Assembly: GCA_037178855.1 (NCBI GenBank)
Contig: JASJZC010000001.1
Span: forward strand, 1,612,001 to 1,676,000
From: Oscheius sp. JU75
Taxonomy: Eukaryota > Nematoda > Chromadorea > Rhabditida > Rhabditidae
Direction of reading: 5' to 3'
DNA length: 64,000 nt
Each line of letters begins with the position of its first letter. The stretch's first letter is position 1. The notes below the pieces were generated by a model, which saw only the letters and a program-made list of their open reading frames with translations, ran no database searches and was not told the DNA's origin. The position numbers and the translations under genes are program-made. Below are positions 23,719 to 39,938 of this stretch, in pieces.

Positions 23719-24659
23719 ATGAGGTGGCTAGCCGTCGTAGCTGTTTGTGCTGTGGCCGTCTACGCCCAAGACGAGACTCCTAAGGGACCCAAGGTCACTG
23801 ACAAGGTCAGTTTGCCTTCCCTTTCTCGATTAAACCTAAAAATATAGGTCTGGTTCGATATGGAAGTCGGAGGCAAGCCGATTGGTCGCATTGTGATCGG
23901 TCTCTTCGGAAAGACGGTGCCCAAAACGGCTACAAACTTCATCGAGCTCGCCCAGAAGCCCAAGGTCCGTTTTTTGAAGTTTTCCTCGGGGTATTAGCTC
24001 GATTTTAGGGCGAGGGCTACGTCGGATCGAAGTTCCATCGCGTCATCGAAGACTTCATGATCCAGGGAGGCGACTTCACCAACGGCGACGGAACTGGCGG
24101 CCGCTCGATCTACGGCGAGAAGTTCCCGGATGAGAACTTCAAGCTGAAGCACTACGGAGCCGGCTGGCTGTCTATGGCCAATGCTGGAAAAGACACGGTA
24201 AGCTGCTTTCGAAACTCGGAAAGTATTAGGAAACTAGCAGATTTGAGCGTGAAAGTAAGATTTCATGTTTGCAATGACTTCTTCCCAATTTTCTATGCAT
24301 TGGTCATTAGAGGGAAGGGCTCCTCCTGTTGTTTTTGCTCGTGTTGTGCACGTCTCATTCAGAACTCTGACAACTGGCTCATGTGAAAAAAGATATATGT
24401 CAGAGGTCTACGCCCGCGCAGTCCACAAAAGAATCGGTTCCAGAACGGCTCGCAGTTCTTCATCACCGTCAAGAAGACAAGCTGGCTCGATGGTCGTCAT
24501 GTCGTCTTCGGCAAGGTTCTCGAGGGCATGGACGTCGTTCGCCAGATCGAAAAGACACCCAAGAATCCGGGAGACAAGCCGAAGGAGGATGTCATCATCG
24601 CCGCGGCCGGACACGAGGCCGTCGCCAGCCCCTTCGCCGTTCACCGCAACGATGCCTAA
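23719..24659 (+). CDS. Secretory-pathway cyclophilin B-type peptidyl-prolyl isomerase
   Basis: A cis-trans prolyl isomerase entering the ER. Four exons: a signal peptide ([17 protein letters not shown]), then [20 protein letters not shown], then the catalytic core [15 protein letters not shown] with the expected Arg, Phe, Met and Gln, and the last exon (from about 24452) with [20 protein letters not shown] including the drug-binding Trp. The final intron acceptor is GGTTCCAG before AACGGC, keeping the frame T-N-G-S-Q. It ends HRNDA-stop with no KDEL-type retention signal, like secreted nematode cyclophilins. The start follows CTTCAG by one base, which suggests trans-splicing. The 250-bp last intron shows no repeat. 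Confidence 0.93.
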
Positions 24660-24772
24660 ATCTGTTTTATATATCCTTGTGCCTTGTGTCTAATTTATTG
24701 TGTTCCGAAGTGTAAAATATTTATATAAGCTATTGTAACAGAAAAAAATCAACAAAAATCACAAGGCTTGGG

Positions 24773-27678
<2,906 letters not shown>

Positions 27679-28344
27679 CTGTCTACCTAAAATTGACGCA
27701 TTTTGCCCGAAAACAAAGGGTAACGAAAAGAAGAGAGCGACACGAAATAAAGCCATCTTTCTGGGGAAGCAAAATAATGAAAACAACGATACTTTTCTGT
27801 CACAAGACCTCTGAAATAGCTCGAGAACCACATTATTTTTCAATGTTTACTTGAAAATAAGAGCAATCACACAGTTTGAGTAGAGGGCTGGCTATATACA
27901 TGGAGTTCACATCCAGATTCGTTAGACGAAAGTTCTGTGGTACTTTTTTCACATAGAAAGCTATTTACAGGGCACATAAAGGCATCAAACTGAGGAGAAA
28001 TGACTTGATATTTTTCGGCACATCCGGTCTCAGGAAGCTTTGTCGTTTTCAGAGCAATTTTTCGGCATCCCAAAAACGTATTTTTCTGATTTGACATGTC
28101 TCTGGGCAAGCGGATCGCTCAGATTCATAGCCCAGCGCGCTAGCCACTAGGCCAAGTTTAAAAAAGTTGTTTTGGAAGGTACTGAATCGAATCTGCACGT
28201 TCTATAGGCCAAACGAGGAGCGATTTGACTCAACTTTTCGAGCCGTACCAAACCTGGATCGACTAGTTCATTTCGCACAGGTTTTGTTCGTAATTTTGCG
28301 TTTCCTTGACCGGATATAATAAAAAAGAGTCACAAAAAGGGAGC
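27679..28344. other. Gap between the RanBPM 3' end and the DUS2 start
   Basis: 666 bp between two minus-strand genes. A tRNA-like module lies near 28095-28160 (minus strand: TGGCCTAGTGGCTAGCGCGC A-box-like). The rest shows no gene that I can support. Confidence 0.4.
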
Positions 28345-31300
28345 CTAGCGGGCTGCGGAGGCTATAAGAGCACGGGAATGAGTAGGCTGGTCGGAGTCCA
28401 CAGATTCACTGTCCTCATCTTCTTCTTCTTCTCCGGAACTCGACTCAAAAGAATCTTCCTCGTCGTCGATTTCCTCATCCGACTCATCACTGGGCACTGA
28501 TCCATCCTCCTCCTCATCGTCCACGTCGCTGTCATCGCTTGTGTCAGACTCACCATCCTCGTCGTCATCGAAACTGCCGAAAATCTGACAAAATAGGTCT
28601 TGTATTCAGCTCTTTAGGCTCACTATTTCAGTGTCTTCCACGAGAGCAGTGGCTGCACAACCCTGGTCCAACATTTGCTGCTTTTTCTCCTTCCACAGAT
28701 CTACGACTCGGTTCAATGTCAGACCACGCATTCCGCGGAGTCCTGTCTCCTCGTGGAAGCTTTCTGAAACCAAATTCATTTTTGCATTTTTCTGTGGTTT
28801 GGACGCACTTTTTCGAGTTCCATATTTTTGTAAACGCAATTTTGCGTGAAATTGAAATCAGAAAGACCGACCTATAATGGCAATGTTGACCTTCCTCGCC
28901 ACACTGACTAGATGCGATTTTCTTCGAAGTCGATGATGGCGGAAGGCGTTTCTGCTCAAGTAGATACAAGGCAGAGCATCTTCGATTAAACTGAGGAGAT
29001 AATCGTCGACAAAATCCGAGCATTGAGCTTCTTCCGTAATCTCGCGGCCCAGTTGAAGCAGCTCCCCCATTCTTGCGTAGCTACAAGGAAATTTACCTAT
29101 TTTTTGCTTATAAACTTACTCGTCTGGAGAATAACGCCGCTCATTGTGATGATTCCCATTAGTTTTTTCATCCAAATCATCGTGGATTGCAACGCCGTTG
29201 CCGTTCGCACTGCCGTTTTTCGAAGAGCATGGCTGTTCAGCGCTCAGTCTTGATCCTACTGAAATTCTTCCCGCCAGATGTTTACGGCTGACTGTTTCGT
29301 TATCGGAATCTGAACAGGGAAAGTTCGAATGGAATAGAAACAGGGAAAGAGTTGAGGGTTACAGTAACGCGGAATATCAAGGAATTTGTGTCCAAAATGA
29401 CGTCTGAAAACACGGTTTCATTTGTTTTCTAAGTCGTTCTTTCGCAAATTTTGGTCATTGAGACATCTGCGAACAGCATCAGAGGAAAAACAATGAATTC
29501 TTCACATAAATTTTGTAAGGAAATTCTTTTCTTTGGGCAGCACATCAATTAGCCTCTGTGTGCAAAGTATTCTAGAAGAAACAAAGCCTGTACACTATAC
29601 AGGCCATGTGAGAAATCTCTTAACCGGAATTTCGTGAGCAAATACCAATTTTTGTGTAACAAACTCACGTTGAATCGGACCCCTTTTATCTTCTGACGTC
29701 GACGGATCTGAAACCGGCGTTTTTCAGCAACATCTCCGCCAAAACTCACGAGAATTTCCATTGGAATAGGCGCTCCCATTCGTCGTCGACTTTCTCTCCT
29801 CCCTCATGACAAAAAGGTAGGCTGACTCGACGAACTGTTGAATCTTGAGCAGGAGCATTGCCTGTCGCCTGTTTCTTGAGGTTCCGGCCATCATTTGTGG
29901 GAAGTAGGTTCGAATCATTTGCAGCGCGTCGGTACACTTGTGATTCACAATCAGATCCATTATCCGCCGTCTTCCCTGGATCATGTCGGCCGGCTCCTCG
30001 GCTGGCTCGTTGATGTAGCGATTGAAGGCCACGAATGACTGACTGAAGCCCTCGGATTGGAGGAAATTAGCCACAATTCTGCGGAAAAATTCAGTTTACA
30101 GAAGTTATGTTTGCTCTATACCTGTGACACCAATCCCTCTTGAGCAGGAGAGCCATCTCGACCTTGTCTATCTGCTTCCGGACCACCCCGCGAGCATTCT
30201 GAACCTTCTTTTTAAGGGTTTTTGAATTTTTCTATGGACAGATGGACAGTTTTGCGTATTTATGACAATTCAGCCGTTCCAAAGCTGTTTTCTTTACTAA
30301 CAATAGCTTCTAGTTGGTTCAAGAAAAAGGAACATAATCTGGAATGCGTGGCACACTTACTTGACTGTGTATCAAAGATTTGAAAAATGGTGCGCAACCA
30401 TAATCCATGTGGGGGGGAGGGATTTGGAAAATGCTATTTTTTTAACACTGTATACGCTGGAAAATTTGACAGAAAGTGAGAATTCTCCCATGAAAAAGTA
30501 ATATTTTTTGAGTAAACTCACCGCCATGATCTCGCGAATATCATAAACGAAGGGCTTCTGCCCGAAATTCGTGTCCACCTTCTCATGTGGACTCTGCATT
30601 CCAATTACGGGGTACAAATCTGGCCCAAGTTCCAATCCTTCCACGGCAACTCCTAGAAGAGTTGTAAGACTCATAAAAATGCTGAAACTTGCCCTGATGG
30701 GTTCCATTCTTCGTGAAGAAAATGTGGTTTTCGATCATGTTCACCCCGCAGCCTACCGTGTCTCCGGTACCGAACTTTTCACCATATTGAGTCCCGTTTC
30801 CACTTGAGGAGAAGAAGTGTCCGTCGTCACCGTGGTATCCGTATGAGAACGGATCCCACCCTTGAAAAAGAGGGAATTTTTCGAGAAAATGCTTTTTGCA
30901 ATGCTTTTTAGTTTTCGACCTACTTTCAGCCATCTGGGCCTCTAGAAAACAATCCTTACCTGGTAATCTGTTTGTGTTCACGGTTTTCTGGCAGATACCT
31001 ATACCAAGACAGCCTGTGGGACTATCCTTGACCGTTATCTAAACATTTCGGGCTGGCTTTCTTCCAAAATTCACCAACTTCAAAATAGTAGACCCCACAG
31101 AGCGGAGGAATCGGATTGTTAGCTCTTACAGCACTCGCATTGCTCTGATTAGGCGGTGCCTTGGTCGGATCGATGCCTTGAACATTCATATTGAAAATCA
31201 GGCTCTTTCTTTCGACCCACTCTTGTGTGTGATCCTCAGTCCGTCTTGGCTGAGCGACAGATGGCGCGCCTTGTCCTCTGGGTTCCATTTTGTCGGCATT

Positions 31301-31596
31301 TGAATGTTTTCCTGCATTGTGCTTTTTGGCGGCGCATTTCTCTGCTCAAACCTGGGATGTTTTGATGGCCAGAGCCGGGTAAAGAGCGTCCAGTCGGGCC
31401 TGAACCAGCAGCTCATCTGGCTCGTAAGTGTCCGCATGCTCTTCCGACTGGGCGTCGCCATTTTTCTACAAGAGTTCAGCAATTTTTTTGGTTCAATTCT
31501 ATCTCCCACCTCGGATTCGCGATCCTCCTCGGAATCGGTGACCTGCGGTTGTATGGGCAGGCCGGCAAAGAGTTGCCCATGCCTGGCGGGCAGCAT
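28345..31596 (-). CDS. RANBP9/10: Ran-binding protein in the microtubule-organising centre (RANBP9/10-like), CTLH E3 complex scaffold
   Basis: RanBPM is the scaffold of the CTLH/GID E3 ligase. In order: SPRY domain ([19 protein letters not shown] near 31230-31290; [34 protein letters not shown] and [15 protein letters not shown] near 30740-30860; [20 protein letters not shown] near 30530-30600), a LisH region ([20 protein letters not shown]), a CTLH region ([31 protein letters not shown]) and a CRA-like end ([20 protein letters not shown]). The tail is a long Asp/Glu/Ser run before [10 protein letters not shown]-stop at 28345. I chose the ATG at 31596, downstream of a CTCCTCAG acceptor. Exon phases check at three N-terminal junctions. 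The acidic tail is longer than I expect for vertebrate RanBPM. Confidence 0.87.
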
Positions 31597-32271
31597 TATC
31601 GGCTGCCAATTCCAGTTGGCCACGGTTACTGAGGAGCAATTTAAGCCATTTCCACAAAGCGGACAGATATTTCAAAGTGTTCGAGGAACTTTTACATCAA
31701 GATATGCATAAACAGATTGGAAAGGTTTATTCACTGTTCGACATCCTAATTTCGATGTGGGGCTCCTAATACTTCCAGGGATCGCTGTGGGCCGGGACGG
31801 AGGCGATTCGTGAGGCGTACATCCTAGAATGACCCTGAAATTCATCTTTTTTTTTTTTTGCAAAAGTAGATATAGCTTAATGATTAGCGCTCTTCACTAG
31901 TGTTTTGAACGATCCAGGTTCGATTTCCGGCGGATTTTTCTTGAATTTTGATCGCTTAATGCAACTTACGCCATTTATAGCCCCAAATTCCAACTCGCTT
32001 TATCCGGAAAAGCTGATGATCGTGGGAAACAAGGACAAAAAATCAACGATTTTCTGCTGATTCTGCGACCTTCTGACAAAAAAAAAATAGAGAATTACAT
32101 ATGACAAAACGAGCCAAGAGGTTCTAATTGAGACCAAATAGAGTCGTCATGTCCTAGCCACGTGATAACACGTCCGAAGATTGGTTTTAGGTCATTTTAC
32201 AGATCTTTCCCAGTCCCAGGACAAAGTTTAGCTACTTTTCATTGAACAGAATCGTTGCCAAGTTCTCGCTT
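31597..32271. other. Upstream region of the RanBPM gene with one tRNA-like module
   Basis: Contains a tRNA-like module at about 31868-31940 (GATATAGCTTAATGATTAGC, CCAGGTTCGATTTCCGGCGG). No coding exon is supported. Short minus-strand open frames near 31672-31863 have no recognisable content. Confidence 0.4.
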
Positions 32272-32661
32272 CTAGTTGTTTCGCAAAATTGAGGTAAACT
32301 TGATAGAAAACTTAAACGCTTCTCCTCCGATACAAACCTTCATCATTTCGGCTTTGGTCATTCCGGCGTTATCCCAGAGGCGCCCGAAATAGAAAACGGC
32401 AACGCTGGCCAGCCAGTATCCTTTCTTCTCCCAGACGGCCTTCTTGACGAAGTAGTTGATGGTGAAGGTGCCCATCTGCAAGAAACGAGTTATTTTCGAC
32501 AGTTTTGAAGACAAAACTGAGCGAAAATAAGAAAAGAAAGGGAAGGAACACGGATAAGAATCATGTGAAGAGGTTTCTGCAGCCTGCAACCTAATATTTA
32601 CAGCCAATCGTTGCGAGAACCGCCACGAGCCAGAGGAACAAGTCCACCTCCTCAAAAACAT
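32272..32661 (-). CDS. Small unidentified protein, possibly mitochondrial
   Basis: Two-exon model: exon 1 starts MFLRRWTCSSGSWRFSQRLA, Arg-rich and amphipathic like a mitochondrial presequence, with donor GTAAAT. Exon 2 starts after CTTGCAG with MGTFTINYFVKKAVWEKKGY and continues to a stop at 32272, containing one hydrophobic stretch (WLASVAVFYFGRLW). Joined, the protein would be about 87 residues. Alternatively a trans-spliced mRNA could start at the exon 2 ATG, which lies directly after the AG, giving about 67 residues. I do not recognise the family. The open frame and splice signals are the only support. Confidence 0.45.
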   Translation of the reverse strand: MFLRRWTCSSGSWRFSQRLAVNIRLQAAETSSHDSYPCSFPFFSYFRSVLSSKLSKITRFLQMGTFTINYFVKKAVWEKKGYWLASVAVFYFGRLWDNAGMTKAEMMKVCIGGEAFKFSIKFTSILRNN

Positions 32662-33292
32662 AAGAGCAAAATGGAGGGCAGGTAAATGAATGCAATTTTC
32701 ACTTTAGGAGTAAAATTAAAGGCTATTTTCGAGAGGAGCATCCCAAGAGTCCAGGAAAGCTGCGAGTTTTGGTGGCCAAAACTTATAAAAAGACGGTAGA
32801 TTCATGATACACCGACGTAACGTCTATGGATTTTCCATTGCAGTAACTACTATTAATATCAATTTAACCTTTTAAGCTCCAATACTTCAGCGAAATTCCG
32901 TTCCTTCTACTAATTATGTTGTTTCTGCTGGAACTGTTTACTGTAGTCATTTTTTTTTTTGGATAAAGGCACGGTGGAACTTTTCCAGAGAGAAATTTTT
33001 CTACAAAAAGTTAGTGCTTTATTCAGAAACTTTTTCGGGGTGAGCCAGTTGGTGGATTGGTAAGAGACTCCACTACGATGCCGAGGACCCGGGTTCGATT
33101 CCCGGAGGTGACAAACTGTTTCCCAGCTTTTGCGAAGGAAAAATAATTGAAAAGACTCCCAAGTATTGACAAGCTTTACAAGAACATTAGCCCCAAATAA
33201 GCGGGTTAAAAAAGGCTCTGGGTCAGATAAATCAGGTAAAAACACGATATTATTAACAGGGACTAGGACAAGGAAAAAAAAATAGTGAAATG
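32662..33292. other. Gap downstream of NDOR1 with a SINE copy
   Basis: About 630 bp between two minus-strand genes. Its only recognisable content is the plus-orientation SINE at 33025-33205. Confidence 0.45.
33025..33205 (+). repeat. tRNA-derived SINE, 3' half
   Basis: GCCAGTTGGTGGATTGGTAAG (A box), ACTACGATGCCGAGG, CCCGGGTTCGATTCCCGGAG (B box), then body 2 (GAAAAGACTCCCAAGTATTG, GACAAGCTTTACAAG, ending near TTAGCCCC). The B-box arm here pairs perfectly (CCGGG/CCCGG), the best-preserved T-arm in the window. Confidence 0.72.
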
Positions 33293-36427
<3,135 letters not shown>

Positions 36428-36589
36428 CGTCTGGGAGAACTAATTAGATCTTTTCTTGGGCGGTTTCAAGAGGATAGCAGAAGGAAAATGACCAAAAAGA
36501 GAGCGTTAATAACATGATCAGAAGATCAAATTTATCAGTTTAAAATAGTACACACATTGGAACATACAGACCGGGAAAATGAAGAAGAG

Positions 36590-37966
36590 TTAGGCATCGA
36601 TCGGGTCGTAGACGATGTCGCGCTTGATCTCGTCGGCGAACTCGTACCACAACTTGCTCACATCGATCGACGGGTAGCGGATCTTCTCAGTCGGGGTGAT
36701 GTGAACCACTGAAAATTGTGAGTTTAGGTGGCACGAAATATCATCTTTTTCGGATCCGTTACCGCGTAAAATATCGACGGGGACCAAACCCGGATCACTC
36801 AAATTCAGACCAGCGCGCTTACTACTAGACTATTCTTCTGATAAAATTCGGTAAAACATGATTATTTTGTGCGGAGCCTGATCATGGCCCTAATGCATCT
36901 AATCTCAGCCAGGTTGAATGACTCAGTGGATTAATGCACCGACTATAGAGCTAAAGGGGCCGGGTTCTATCTTCGTGTTAGGCAAAAGTTGTGGCGGAGA
37001 TGTCATTGACTTTGTCGTGTGCATCGACTCTTATAACACAAAGCTGCGCCTAACTTTACAAGAAACTTACTGTTGCAGACTCCTCCAGATCCGGCATCAC
37101 GATAGGTGGCGTGCATGATGGCGCGTCTTCCCAGAGCTCTGGCCTCCTCGTCCGTCATCTTGGGCTTGTAGTGGGTGTCCAAGATACCGTAGGCGTTCAG
37201 CATGCCGGAGCCGACGGAGCAGATGCGCAGCTGGCAGCGATCTCCGTCGCTGTCGACCTTGAAGAGCTGCGGGCCGCGCGTATCGTAGCCGGCTACCATC
37301 GAGCCCTAAATTTGTATTTTGAAGAAAAATTCTGGGGGAAATTCTGCGTACCACGGAGAGTCCCTGTCCCTTGTAATTGTAAAGCACATTGGCAAAGTAC
37401 TTGCTGGCAGCCTTGACCGTAATTGGCGTCTTCTCTCGGAGCTCGTAGAGATCGCAATATTTGGCGACGGTCCGAGTCCAGAACTGGCAGTCAGCGGCTC
37501 CTCCGGCCATCGTGGCCACCATTCGGTCTCCCACATCCAGGATCTTCATCACCGATTTGGACGCTGAATTTGGGGAGCATATTTCTAAGGAATAGACGAA
37601 AAAATACCAATATATTCGCCGGAAGAGGCACGAGAATCGACAGCGATGATGATTCCGCCCTTGTCTTCGGGTGTGGCCGGCTCGTAGATGAAGCCCAGGG
37701 TCGTGGTACCTTTGCGGAACTGCATTGTGCCAGCTGTCTTGCCGAAATGATTCAAGACGAATTCCTTGGCCTGAAGAGATCAAAGTTATGATTTTTTTTA
37801 TCAATTTTTGGACAAGAAAAGACCGTAAAAAAAAACTTACCGGGATACCGAGAGGCGGATTCGGGAAGGTCATCATGCTGTGGACGGGCTCGTGCATGAA
37901 TTGGCTCTTCAGCACAGCCGTTTCGCCGGTCTCCTCGTCACGATCGTCAAAGCCGCAACCCCACAT
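36590..37966 (-). CDS. PSMB5: 20S proteasome subunit beta type-5 (chymotrypsin-like)
   Basis: Catalytic beta5 subunit. Five exons: 37966-37841, 37770-37608, 37563-37352, 37305-37071 and 36708-36590. The propeptide ends before the active-site triplet in RKGTTTLGFIYEP, with Thr1 after Gly. Asp17 lies in IIIAVDSRASSGEYI, and the Lys33 region is KSVMKILD. Also visible are MAGGAADCQFWTRTVAKYC, YKGQGLSVGSMVAGYDTRGP, SVGSGMLNAYGILD and RRAIMHATYRDAGSGG. Odd: between the catalytic threonine strand and Asp17 the sequence IYEPATPEDKG adds several residues to the usual tight turn. The upstream AG (TTCAG) is 6 nt before the ATG. The intron at 36709-37070 holds tRNA-like modules on both strands. Confidence 0.94.
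36755..36990. repeat. Two tRNA-like modules in a PSMB5 intron
   Basis: On the minus strand at about 36835-36770: AGTAGTAAGCGCGCTGG and GATCCGGGTTTGGTCCCCG. On the plus strand at about 36910-36980: GAATGACTCAGTGGATTAATG, GGGCCGGGTTCTATCTTCG. They face each other in the same intron. Confidence 0.5.
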
Positions 37967-38485
37967 AGTTATTCTGAAGAATTGAGAGTAAAATAATGGG
38001 TGAGAAGAGCCGAGGAGGGAGATTAGTAAGAAAAATTGGATATTATCTCGTTGTGTGGGTTTCTTAGCTCATTTCCAATCTTCAAAAAATGGAAATAAGA
38101 GACAGAAGTAACATCATATAATCAAATTAAGGTGGAACTGCCAGCGAATGCCGGCCAGAACATGGTTATAAACAAGGCAATTAAGCAAAAATCCAGGTAA
38201 AGAATCGGATGAGACCGACAAGTTGAAAAAAAAACAGCATCAAAAACTCCATTTCTACTAAACGAGCGACAGATAATATAAACAATATTTCGAATTTGAT
38301 TTCAACAAAAAAAAGCCTAAAATACATAACAAGGCACGGCGAAAAGGGGGTCATAAATAGGGGTTCTAGTGGCATAGCTGGGTAGGAGAAACACAATCAG
38401 GGGGCTATTTGGGTGGGATTTCAAAGAGAAAAAGGGCCTAAAACACATAACAAGGCACGAGAAAGAGAGATATATATGGGAAATT
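37967..38485. other. Gap downstream of Jagunal with a decayed tandem copy of the Jagunal 3' end
   Basis: Bases 38310-38400 resemble 38437-38545: both carry CTAAAAYACATAACAAGGC, then a TTCTAG at the position of the Jagunal stop, then GAGCTGxxxxTAGGAGAAAYAC. The left copy is shorter and has no open frame. This suggests a local duplication of the last exon and 3' UTR. Confidence 0.5.
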
Positions 38486-39203
38486 CTAGTCTTTATGGAG
38501 TCTCTGAACCGGCGTCCAGGCAGAGCTGAGCAGATAGGAGAAATACATGCAGAAGCAGTGAATTTGGAGGGCGACGGCGAAGAAAATGTACCAGATTATG
38601 ACCATGGGGAATGTGCCCTGGAAAGATGGCATTGAATCTACGATAAATAAAAAAAACGCACTCGGAATGTTGCTGTATTGCTGTTCTCGTTGCTGATATA
38701 ATCGTGGAGCTCCGTGATTTGGCTGGCGAAGCCGGCCACACAGGGCAGAATGCCAGTAAAGAATTGGGCGTAGTAGTGCGCGTCGTTCAGCTTGACCTTA
38801 TTTCGCGGGAAGGACATTAGGGCCAGGACTGGCGGAATGAAGCTGAAGCACCACATGTACTCCCAGAGAGCTGCTTCGGGGAGGTCCAGTCGCTCAAAGA
38901 AGGCGCTTCTGTAGCCGAAATTCTCCTTCAGCAGCTGGCTCCCGACCTAAAGTTTATAACATTTTCGTGAGAATAAGCCCAAGAAACGAACCTTTAGCCA
39001 CATGAAAACGAGAATGAGGGCGTGGGGAACGAAGAACCATTTCAGCGTGGTTTTGTAGCTGGCACTGTAAAAAGAAGCCGTTTTCCTCGTTCACAGCACC
39101 AAAAAAAGGCGAACCTCTCCTGATAATGAGCCGCTATCCGCTGCCGGTGCTGAAAGTCCGTCCCGTCGGTTCCCGAGGCTCGTGCTCCTCCTCTTGAGGA
39201 CAT
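38486..39203 (-). CDS. JAGN1: Jagunal homologue (ER membrane protein)
   Basis: Four-helix ER protein of early secretory trafficking. The N-terminus [20 protein letters not shown] and [10 protein letters not shown] match the Jagunal signature. Helix 1 is [14 protein letters not shown], then [16 protein letters not shown] and [19 protein letters not shown]. The motif [11 protein letters not shown] is the conserved Jagunal loop, then [18 protein letters not shown], and the last helix is [18 protein letters not shown], ending VQRLHKD-stop at 38486. Four exons with small introns (one junction checked: [12 protein letters not shown] in phase). The ATG is immediately preceded by GGCTTCAG, the clearest trans-splice-type site in the window. 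About 190 residues, the family length. Confidence 0.92.
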
Positions 39204-39938
39204 CTGAAGCCTTTTTAGGTTAATCTTCCGAGGAAAAATGGAAGGGAAGCGGTTGAATGCTGTAGAAAACCGAGAACAAGTTGAAATTGTCATCAGATGA
39301 GATTAAAGGGCTGCAAGGCAGATGGAGCGCGGGAATTCGAATCGTGGGAATTGTTTTCTCAGCGCAGGGGCCTTATTTCCCCTTTATTTTTTTAAGAGGT
39401 TTTGGCTGGCTTCAGCTAAAATCGGAAAGTAGACACCGCATGGGAACAAAAGAAAATGTGGAAAACAAAAAAAAGATTTGCCTGCTACATATACAGACGG
39501 AAGAAGGTGCCAGCTTCTTTTATTAAGACAGGTCTCTTGCGTCTGGAAAGGATGGCTCACTCCTAAAGGATACTGAGCCAAAGATGGAATTGTCGGGGAC
39601 AGACCATAGCATCGATTTGTGGAAGGCCAATTGATCTGCATGTTGATACCTGATCTGAAGTGAAGAAAGCCAAGTTCAGATCTTTCATCTCCTCGTCCGG
39701 TCAATCAGACTTCCCCGTCAGACTACACAGCATGTACTTTCGCCTAATTCGATGGCAGGTGTTTCAACCAGTTCCTCCCTCGAAGCCACTTCGAGAAGAC
39801 CACGTCCCGGTTCAGAAAACTATAGGCTGTAGTCAATATGTACTAATTCCAACATATTTCTCGGTACACATTTCACCCCGTAAATGAACTGAATTAACTT
39901 CCGAGGTCAAAGAACGTGCTCCTTGTCCCTCTCTGCCG
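39204..39938. other. Divergent gap between Jagunal and the serpentine receptor
   Basis: 735 bp between genes facing away from each other. No repeat or RNA gene is evident; presumably both promoters. Confidence 0.4.
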
